Positions 55,802 to 64,000 of a stretch of 64,000 nucleotides of DNA are shown here, piece after piece. The notes beneath the pieces were generated by a model. That model saw nothing but the letters and a program-made list of their open reading frames with translations, ran no database searches and was not told where the DNA came from. The position numbers and the translations under genes are program-made. Origin of the DNA: Plicaturopsis crispa FD-325 SS-3 (taxonomy: Eukaryota; Basidiomycota; Agaricomycetes; Amylocorticiales; Amylocorticiaceae); contig KN832554.1 in assembly GCA_000827205.1 (NCBI GenBank), positions 923,263-987,262 of the forward strand, written 5' to 3'. Within the stretch, counting starts at the first letter, position 1; each line of letters opens with the position of its first letter.

Positions 55802-57219
55802 GGGAGGGAGGGGCGGGAGAGATTGGGATGCTATTTATTGTACAATTATATGAGGGCTCGTTGGTAGGCATACACTATATGTACTATGTGCTGTAAGTGC
55901 TATGATCGTATGTCGAAACAAAGGAAACCCAATCTACACCGCAAAGCCGAATATGTGTGGAAAAGACGCGGAAAGCTCTGGTGTGATTTCAACTCAAATC
56001 CCGCGCGAGTACCGTAAGAAGTGCGGGCGCGTGAATTCCACATCTCAACCTGTGGAATTCACCCGTAGCCCATGTGGAATCCATTGAGTAAGATCGGGCC
56101 AGGATCTACTGCAACGTAGCACCAGGATGCAGCGGGCAGCAGCGCTAGCGCAGTGGCCGGGCTCACAAATTTTGACAGATAGAATTGGGGCGGCGTTGAT
56201 TGTAATGAAAGTGTATTGTTGGATACGGTAGTCGTATATAGCTAGTGCGTAGTGACAGTATGTAGTGAATGGCTGCGGCCCTAGGCTCGAGGGTGATTGC
56301 GCCGTCCAGCTGCGACACAACGACAAAAGTGCTCTAGACTAACCTTTGGGTGGGCATTGCTGACTCCCCCATAGTTGTTTGACAGGGTCGGTGCTCACAT
56401 CGGCCAAGGAGGAGAAGGCAGGACTAGAGCCAGGCTGAGTTGCGATGAGGAAAAAGCTGAGCGGCGCTGAGCGCTGAGGCCTGACAGTCACGGTGGCAAG
56501 TGCCAGGCTCTAGAAAATCTAAGTCCCACTTCTTGTTTGCATGAAGCTCGCGTAGCGGTTCGGACCGGGTCCCCTGGCTTCGTTTACCTGCTGCTTAACC
56601 CGCCGCCGACCTGCCGAAACGCAAAATGTGGTGTCCGCACGGCGGGGCCATGGAAATCGCACGTACGCGTTTCTTACGGTCTTCACACTGTTTCACTTGC
56701 GGATTCCGTCCTTTATCGAGTGGAAAACGGATGATCAATAATTCGTGAGGCATCCATCCTCATTCGGCTTTGCGGTGTAAGTAATTGGATCCTTTCGGGA
56801 CATTTTTTAAATGGCGCGTGTATTTCCAGGTTGGGCACATTATCAATGCTATCAGGCTGGAACGAGTTGTCCCAGTACGAGAATAATTGTAATGGCTCCA
56901 GTCTGCTACAGACGGCAACATCCTTCTTCCCTTTATACTGGAACCAGATTGGAACAGCCGGGAAAATTGTGGTTACATTAATATTATACTGGTATCTTGC
57001 TGTGGAACATGCCAAAACAGGCTAAAAATGATTTTACTGGTATTACGATGTTTTTAGGCTGGAACGGACCGTCGAAGGATGTCTTTCCTCCAGTGAAGAC
57101 GAGGTCGACGCTTGTACTCTTACCACCACCATCTCTCTTCACGCCACTCCTTTCCCAGCGCCGCAGACGCACAAGGCGCATACGAACGCTACGAGAACTG
57201 AAAAAAATAACAGGCAAAC
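55802..57219. other. Largest gene-free stretch, 1.4 kb
   Basis: No gene was supported. It contains a perfect 12-bp inverted repeat (56031-56062), a GC-rich middle (56350-56520) and an AT-rich end (56700-57060). A reverse frame at 56713-57015 is open but has no family motif or splice partner. A run TAGCGCAGTGG near 56151 resembles a tRNA A-box, but no B-box follows. The end should hold the RCC1 promoter. Confidence 0.45.
56031..56062. repeat. Perfect inverted repeat, 12-bp arms, 8-bp loop
   Basis: GTGAATTCCACA, loop TCTCAACC, TGTGGAATTCAC. The arms are exactly complementary, so it can form a hairpin. A near-copy of the core (ATGTGGAATCCAT) follows at about 56070. Confidence 0.7.
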
Positions 57220-59061
57220 ATGCCTCCTCGTCGCTCATCAAGAGCCGCATCTGCAAAACCACCCTCGGGTCCCGTCACAGTCACCACCCAGCCCAAAAAC
57301 ACTGCCAAAACTGTCCCTGCACCGCGCAGCCGTGCTAAACGCGCCGCATCGCCCGAGGACGCAGCTCCCCCACCACCCAAACGCACCAGAAACGCAGCAC
57401 CCAAGCCCGACAATAATGGCAGCCTCAAGCCGTCCAACGGCCGTGCACGCTCCGTACCCGCAGCCGTCAAGAAACCTACGGCCGCGCGTAAGCACCGTGC
57501 CCTCACGCCACTGCCCGAGGTCCTCCCACAGATGAAGCCCTACTTTAACCCGCTACCGACGCCGCCCGAGCCCCACTTGCGGCCCGCGCCGCAGCTCTTC
57601 GTCTGGGGCGCGGGTAATTTCGGCCAGTTCGGTATGGGCCCCGATGTCCTGGGCGAGTTTGGCAAGCCGCGGAAGAACGCGTGGGTAGAGGAGCAGATGC
57701 AGAAGGGGTCGTTTGGTGAGGCCGGCGCGGGAATAGAAGCGATCGCGGCGGGTGGGCTGCACACCATGTTTATTGACGAGAAGGGAACAGTGAGTAACAT
57801 ACGCTCGCTAGATCGTGCTACTAACTATAACGAGCGGCAGATATGGTCCTGCGGTGTGAACGACGACGCGGCATTGGGCCGCATTACCAAGGACGTGCCC
57901 GATCCCAAAAAACCAGGGTCGTACTTGGACATCGACGACCTCACGGCCGTGCCACATCCCCTCGAAACTCTCGTCGCCGAGGGATTCCGCGCCGTCAAGG
58001 TGACAGCGGGCGACAGCATATCCGCTGCGATAAGCGCCGAGGGCGAGCTCAGAGTGTGGGGGTCCTTCCGAGTCAGTTATCTCTGCACCATGTCCTCAAA
58101 ATGGCAACTGATGAATAATGCAGGCGAACGAAGGCGCGCTCGGCTTCAGGAGCGGGCTGAAGCACCAGTTCCTACCCACGTCGATTCTTGAGCTCCAGCA
58201 CAAGCCCGGTGACTACGAAAAGGCCGTAGACTTTGCCTCGGGCAACAACCACCTCCTCGTCCTCACCAGTAAGCTGCTCGTCTTTGTATTACATAACACT
58301 TGCTGATTTCTGCGGTCTTTACAGCTCACGGAAACGTCTTTTGCTGGGGCTCAGGCGAGCAGGGCCAGCTCGGCCATAAAATCATGGAGCGACGCAAAAT
58401 CGGCGGCACCGTGCCGTACAAAGTGACGCTCGGCTCGCGGTCGCGCAAAGCCGTCGTCGTGGGTGCAGGGAACTACCACTCCTTCGCCGTCGACGACCAG
58501 GGTGACGTCTGGGCATGGGGCCTTAACAGCCAAGGCCAGCTCGGCACAGGATTGTCCAGCACAACGACCATGGACGCCGAGGTGCAGACGCCGAAAAAGG
58601 TCAAGGGGCTAAGCCAGCTCGAGCTCGACGGCGACAAGATCGTGCAGATCTCCGGCGGGGAGCACCACACCGTCTTCCTCTCCGCGGCCGGCAAGGTCTA
58701 CGCGTGCGGGCGATGCGACGGCGGGCAGCTCGGGCTGCCGGAGGACCACGCGGCGCTAGAGCACGAGGACGGAGAGGAGGAGGTGAAGTACGTGACGAAG
58801 CCGACGCTCGTGGCGTTCCCGGACGACGACGATGACCCGGTGGTGCACGTCTCGGCGGGGACGCACACGAACATGGCGGTGACGAAGGGCGGCGCGCTGT
58901 ACGCGTGGGGCGAGGCGACGCAGGGCGAGCTCGGGATCGGGGAGGACGGGGAGGCGCGGACGCCTACGACGATCGTGCGCAAGTCCGGCGGCTCGTGGGC
59001 GGCGATAGGTGTCGCGTGTGGCGGGCAGCATACGCTGGGGCTGTTCCGGAAGAAGAATTAG
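57220..59061 (+). CDS. RCC1: RCC1, guanine nucleotide exchange factor for Ran
   Basis: Starts MPPRRSSRAASAKPPSGPV; a basic, Pro-rich tail (RSRAKRAASPEDAAPPPPKR) can serve as nuclear localisation and chromatin-binding signal. Then the seven-bladed propeller: LFVWGAGNFGQFGMG, GIEAIAAGGLHTMFIDEKG, IWSCGVNDDAALGRI, VTAGDSISAAISAEGELRVW, NVFCWGSGEQGQLGH, VVGAGNYHSFAVDDQGDVWA, GLNSQGQLGTG, ISGGEHHTVFLSAAGKVYAC, VSAGTHTNMAVTKGGALYAW and IGVACGGQHTLGLFRKKN at the stop. Four exons; the first ends near 57789. RCC1 (Srm1/Prp20 in yeast) generates Ran-GTP on chromatin for nuclear transport. Blade motifs and N-tail are fully typical. Confidence 0.93.
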
Positions 59062-59593
59062 CGGCGAGGGAGTGTGTATGAAATGTGCCGTCGTCGTCGT
59101 CCGTTTTCTTTTCTCTGTTCTAATGTTTCTGCCCTCGCTCACGTACCTACGCATAGTACTACACTAGATCATTTCACAATCCGCCATCTGAACCTCATCT
59201 CATGGACCCCATCCATCCCATTCCATTCATACCAATGCTTTCATCCATATTGTTCTTTTATTTTATGATCTAGGCCGCCTCAATTCTAACGAGACTTTGC
59301 ACCGTCGTGTCTGTCAACGTTCGCTCAGCATCCTCCGCTCTGGCCACCAGCTCGCCCCACTATAGCTTGCCGACCCGTATAAAAGCCCACGTCTTATTAA
59401 TATTGCTACTCGTTTCTGTTGTGCTTACGGGCTGGACGTCGACCTCTCGTTTCAAACAAATATTTAAAGTCAGCGAGCGATACCCAATCCCAACACGTGG
59501 ACGGATTCTGGTGAACCCAGTCTTGTCCTTAAGCTTACCAGCTTCATATCTGCAAGTACGAGAAAAGGATCGTGAGCGCAGTGAGTTGAAGCT
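59062..59593. other. Intergenic, 532 bp
   Basis: 3' flank of RCC1 and promoter of the aldehyde dehydrogenase. AT-rich; open frames on both strands overlap the ALDH 5' exons and lack motifs. Confidence 0.5.
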
Positions 59594-62022
59594 ATGCGTA
59601 AGGCATTTTCTACGCAGGTGGTAAGTATCAGTCTGTTCGTTATAATTGTCCCATTTTTTCTCGTATTTATTTATATATTTTCCAGCGATCTCTCCACGCG
59701 CAGAGGTACTCGCTCCCTGTACGACCAGGAGCGCTATCTGCTCGTGAAGAGTATGTTTATCCTCAAAAAAGAGACACCATGGCTGTGCTAAACATACCCC
59801 AGGTTCCCTGTAATAAACCCAGCAACTGGGGACCACCTCTGCACGTACGTCGCACCTCGAATACACAATCTAAACACTATTGCAATGTACACCCCAGCGT
59901 CGAATGTGCATCTACGGATGATGTCCGTGAGACCATAGATTTCGCGTCCAAAAACAAGGCTTGGGCTGCCACTCCTGCACATGCTCGCTCCAAGGTCCTT
60001 ACGCGCCTGGCAAGGGCGCTGGAAGCGCGCATCCCCGACATGGCGCGCATCGAGACCTTGCAGACCGGCCGGACCATACGCGAAATGTCTGCTCAACTCG
60101 GACGGCTGCCAGAATGGCTGTACGTGTCTCCGTTCAACCCTGTCATGTACATCCGCTTATGCGCGACGGCGACGGCGACAGCGACTACTACGCGGCCCTC
60201 CTGCGCACAACTGAAGGCTTCGTCGCGCCGACGCAGGGGACGCTGCTCAACTACGTACAGCGCGTCCCGCTTGGTGCTGTCGCGCAAATCACTGTCTGTG
60301 CACTTTGGCCCTCGTGAATTGCATTGCATCTCATATCACTTTGACTCTGCCAGCCGTTCAACCATCCACTGCTTATCGCCGTGAAGAAGATCGCGCCCGC
60401 GTTGGCTGCGGGAAACAATATCATTGTGAAGCCCTCTGAGGTGCGTGTGTTTTCCAATCTACCCAATTGACTTAGGCGTATCTCACTGAACTCTGATTTG
60501 TATTGCACTCCCTCGCATATTCCTCCAGCTCGCGCCAATCTCCGTGCTCGAATTCTCGAAATTGGCCGACGAAGCAGGATGTACGTGCATGCATCTCAGT
60601 TCGTCTGCTTTGTTGAAGGCTTAGTACGTGCTCGCTATGCACAAGTGCCCCCGAGCACGCTTTCGGTCCTCCCTGGGTACGGGCACACAACGGGGAAGGC
60701 GATCGTCTCTCACCCAAGCATCCGCAAAGTCGACATCACCGTACGTCACGATACACCTCAAAACTCACCTCTCTTGCTCACAAACTCATATTACGCAGGC
60801 GGGCACAGAAACAGGGCGCGCCATCGGGAGCATCGTCGGCGCGAACCTCGCCGCATACACAGCCGAGCTCGGCGGGAAGGTACGTCCCCCCCTCCCCTCT
60901 CCTCTCCCCCTCCCTCATCCTCTCAACAGGCGCCCATCCTCGTATTCGCCGACGCGGACATCCCATCCGCCGTGAACGGCACGGCCTTTGCCGCATTCGT
61001 TGCGTCGGGCCAGACGTGCGTGTCCGGCACGCGCGTGCTCGTGCAGAGTGAGGTGTACGATGAGTTCATGGAAAGGTTTTTGGAGAAGGTGGAGGGGGTA
61101 AGGAAGGGGATGGGTGATCGTGCGTTGTTTGCTGCTCCTTCAATCCGCTTCCTAATGCACACTAACTGAAATGCATACTAACTCCTCCCATCGATGCAAA
61201 CACGTACTCAAAAACGCACACTGACGCTACTGACTGCTGGCGCCGACAGCGATGAACCCGCGCTCCACCATGGGCACCGTTATCTCCGCTTCCCACCTCG
61301 CGCGCATCTCGGGCATGGTCCAGCGGCGCCCCGCACACAGCACGCTCCTCGCCGGCGGCGCGCGCCTCACCGGCACCTCCGCGCTCGACGCCTTCCCCTT
61401 CGCGCGCGGCAGCTTCTTCGCGCCGACCGTCGTTGCGGGCGTCGAGCCCACTGACGAGCTATGGCGCGAGGAGGTGTTTGGGCCGGTTGTGGTTGTAAAG
61501 GCGTTTGAGGTGAGTTGGCTGTGATTGATATTGTGTGTGGGAAGGTGATGGGAAGGGGCTGATGTACGGTGTGCATGTAGGATGAGGCGGAGGGTGTGCG
61601 ATTGGCGAATGATTCGCGGTATGCGCTTGGGGCGGGGGTGTGGACGTCTGACTTGTCGAGGGCACATCGCGTTGCGGGAGCAATCGAGGCGGGACTCGTA
61701 TGGGTGAACACGCATCATAGGAACGATCCGAGCTCGCCGTGGTTAGTTGTTTCCTATTCCTCTTCTCTAGAGTATCATGCTGATCTGTTTACGCAGGGGC
61801 GGGATGAAGGAAAGCGGCATCGGGCGCGAGAACGGGGTTGAGGCGCTCATGGCATGTGCGTACATTGTCATTGTTCGACGAACTAAGACAGATACTTACA
61901 TGAGTACACACCATACAGACTCGCAGAGCAAGTCGACGATCGTGAACATCGCGAGTGCGGAGGACACGCGCGTGCACGATGACTGGTTCGCGGAGGATGC
62001 AGGCGTTAAGCGGTATGGCTGA
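59594..62022 (+). CDS. Aldehyde dehydrogenase, probably mitochondrial
   Basis: NAD(P)-dependent aldehyde dehydrogenase. About eleven exons. The first (59594-59620) encodes MRKAFSTQV; the next reads [19 protein letters not shown]. Together they form an Arg-rich, acid-free leader that resembles a mitochondrial presequence. The enzyme starts [14 protein letters not shown]. Further: [122 protein letters not shown] (catalytic Glu), [15 protein letters not shown] (catalytic Cys), [31 protein letters not shown] and [20 protein letters not shown]. It ends [11 protein letters not shown]. The pattern is of the betaine aldehyde or related class; the substrate cannot be named. Confidence 0.88.
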
Positions 62023-62219
62023 TGGGTGAAATGTATTAAATATGTGCTGTTCGAGACGATGATTACAATACCTAGGAAGGCGGAATAGGGACGTCGCGTA
62101 AGGTAAGTACACAAGAACGGGGGTAGGTGATACAATATGGTATTTGTCCTCGGCATGCGCATACGGGAGACCATAAAATACAGCAGTGCATATTCTTCTT
62201 TACATACACCGCGGATACG

Positions 62220-63151
62220 TTAGCCAGTGGTCTTGACGGCTTCTGGTCTTGCGGGCGTTTGCTAGATAGCGAGTCGAATGAGTATCACTGAAGAGTATAT
62301 TCGGGGATTACGCACCTCTCCGAGCTCGAAGGGTGGCTCATCGATAAAGTCGGGCACTTTGTTGATGTCGGCGAGATACGACGCGCCTTCTTCCTCTTCT
62401 TCTAACTGGAGTGCGTCGAGCTCTGTAAAGGATATTTGTTAGCAGATGTCTTGGGATGCCATGGACTACGTGCCTGCTTCAAGATCAGCCTCGTCGATTT
62501 CGTCCGGTACGGCGTAGGATCGTCCCAACGTCTCCTGAATCTCGTTCGCCTGCTCTAGCATATCCTCCATATCGTAATGTATACTCTGCGATCGAAAGGC
62601 ACATCAACGAAGTGTTGTATTTCCTGACAGTCAACGCCCGCACCTCGATCTTGTCAACGTCAATTTTGCCGTACTGTTTCCTCATCTCCTTGTTCGCGAG
62701 CTTCATCGCGTCGACGGTCGCCATTGTATTCCGCAGGTTGTCCGTGGCCAGCGAGGCAGACTCCATGTTAAACGTCTGTTGCGTAAGCTGCGCCATCTGC
62801 GCCTCGTACATGCGCTTCTGCTTCAGTGTGCGCAGCGCGCGCTGCTGTATTGCGTCCTGCGCTAGTGCCTCAGCCTCATGTCTAAGGATACCGAGTCGGA
62901 CATGTGCAGTACCTTGCCGGGTCCGTTCCGGAGCTTGCTCATCTGCTCCTTGTACCGTCCAAGCTCCCCATCGAGTTTCTTGACCTTGACCTCGATGGAC
63001 GCCATCCGCGCGTCTGTCTGTGGCGCAGATGTTTCGTGAATATACGCTCCGGTGTCCGTCAGCCGCAGCACGGGGCACTGACCGACGCGATAGCATCCTG
63101 GAGATTTGGTTTCGGTTTCTTACTGGACGAGCTGCCAAAGATACGGTTCAT
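62220..63151 (-). CDS. VPS60: VPS60/CHMP5, ESCRT-III-associated protein
   Basis: SNF7-family protein that acts in late ESCRT-III function at endosomes and in regulating VPS4. Start [20 protein letters not shown] at 63151, then [129 protein letters not shown] and [14 protein letters not shown]. The last exon adds [13 protein letters not shown]. Two short introns interrupt the N-terminal basic half; all phases agree. The long helical core and acidic C-terminal part are diagnostic of CHMP5/VPS60 (not VPS24 or SNF7). The gene is convergent with the aldehyde dehydrogenase, 197 bp apart. Confidence 0.92.
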
Positions 63152-64000
63152 GTCGAGCTACCGAGAGGATACGCAAGCTAGAGACGCTATAAAAGTCCGA
63201 CCAAGACGCCGAAAGCAAATCAGTGCAAGTGGCAGTAGTGCAGTGGATACGATGGACGCCACAACGCCTCGAGGAAGAGGCGTTTCATACGTAAACACGT
63301 GGCATTATTACCATATCCGTCGTTGTGGGGGTTGTTCGCCCTCCGCTGGCTTTTTCTTCCGTTCACATCCAGTGCCAGGGAAAACAACGAGAACAGGCGT
63401 TTGTACCCAGCGTATCTCAGCGGACAAGACACCGCACAAGACGCCGTTTTCTTGCGATTTCTCCGACTTTATTGGCTGGCACAACAACCATAGAAGGCAC
63501 AATTTGGTTCCGTTCTAGCCCAACATCTCCTTATCCAGCCAGTGCTGCATCGCTATACGCCGTGGAACCGTCCCGTCATAAATCGTGAAATATCTGAAAT
63601 CTAGATCCGACAGAAGGTGTCGACGGCTTTGATGAACTGTGGGCGCCGAGAAGTGCAATTTTGACTCGTCTCTTGCTGTGCGTGGATCTCAGTTTCTCCC
63701 TCGACCGGTTTGATCTCCTGCAGCCGTTGCCAAAAGCAGTTTGGGAAAAACACAGGAACAGGCTTGAACTCAAAATTTTATGCCCCTTGTCTTCACGGCC
63801 CACGGCTGTGCTTGCAACGAGGACTATCGATTGACGCACGAGATGCCTGCCTTGTGTCGCCGGTCATGTTCTCGAGGCTCCATTAAATTTTATACAGGTT
63901 CTCTGGAGGTATAAGATGCCGAGAAACCGCATTGGAGCGGCTGGAACTCGCGTAATCATGTCCGCTTTTTTCCCTAACGTCAACCTGGTTGCATTGAAAA
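63152..64000. other. Right-end region, 849 bp
   Basis: VPS60 promoter and beyond. Open frames near 63299-63588 and 63576-63839 show no family motifs or splice partners. A gene could begin beyond the right edge. Confidence 0.45.

Noticed and set aside
56140-56180. TAGCGCAGTGG resembling a tRNA A-box (tRNA gene or SINE)
   Set aside because: No B-box at the expected distance and no cloverleaf could be drawn.
56713-57015. Open minus frame in the gene-free stretch
   Set aside because: AT-rich composition, no splice partner and no motif; judged chance, although expression evidence could change this.
59360-59866. 168-codon open frame on the minus strand
   Set aside because: Lies over the 5' exons of the aldehyde dehydrogenase, which have clear motifs and phases on the plus strand.
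1-64000. LTR elements, Polintons, DNA transposons, CRISPR arrays, biosynthetic gene clusters
   Set aside because: No reverse transcriptase, integrase, transposase or capsid-like frames, no spaced direct repeats, and no polyketide or peptide synthetase core enzyme were seen; lone oxygenase and DUF1772 genes do not make a cluster.

Overview
The window reads as nuclear DNA of a filamentous basidiomycete, most likely an Agaricomycete. Genes are densely packed on both strands and almost all are cut by short GT-AG introns of about 45-75 nt with CTAAC/CTGAC-like branch points. Several families are typical of mushroom-forming fungi: multi-copy F-box proteins, a KRE9/KNH-like secreted protein, a PAF-acetylhydrolase-like enzyme, and an acidic-basic coiled-coil membrane protein. 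I resolved 35 loci. No tRNA, rRNA, CRISPR array, virus-like element or intact transposon was seen.

Layout. 1-4.5 kb: a RhoGEF running off the left edge, a RING/coiled-coil protein, a small single-pass membrane protein, and a CCDC97-like spliceosome-associated protein. 4.5-10 kb: the accessory part, a tandem duplication of about 3 kb. Each unit carries a secreted NucA/NucB-type nuclease (308 and 313 aa, identical eight-exon structure), its promoter, and upstream traces of a second, unrecognised and apparently decaying gene. 10-24 kb: a Reb1-type Myb protein, an unknown 196-aa protein, a C2H2 protein, a BCS1-like AAA ATPase, SWC4/DMAP1, VTC1, U1-C, LSM3 and a DUF4050-type protein. 24-38 kb: GRR1, NAA10/ARD1, an alpha/beta hydrolase with a membrane segment, an F-box protein, a class II aldolase/adducin-type protein, and glutaminyl-tRNA synthetase. 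38-54 kb: CFT2 (CPSF-100), a DUF1772 membrane protein, the PAF-acetylhydrolase, a single-exon F-box protein, a KRE9-like secreted protein, a GFA/CENP-V protein, a MATH-BTB protein and a PPxY-bearing coiled-coil membrane protein. 54-64 kb: a 2OG-Fe(II) oxygenase, RCC1, an aldehyde dehydrogenase and the ESCRT-III protein VPS60.

Most genes are single-copy housekeeping genes with no shared pathway, so the order mostly reflects ordinary fungal gene order. Several pairs are head-to-head with short shared promoters: U1-C/LSM3 (about 200 bp), AAA ATPase/SWC4 (about 200 bp), DUF4050 protein/GRR1 (about 140 bp) and GlnRS/CFT2 (about 390 bp). Themes that recur are ubiquitin ligase parts (RING, GRR1, two F-box proteins, BTB, a possible PPxY adaptor) and RNA processing (CCDC97, U1-C, LSM3, CFT2). 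The candidate most worth attention is the duplicated secreted nuclease locus with its co-duplicated companion.

All gene models were built by eye from reading frames, splice signals and remembered family motifs. Exon edges are exact where stated and approximate elsewhere; no database search was possible.
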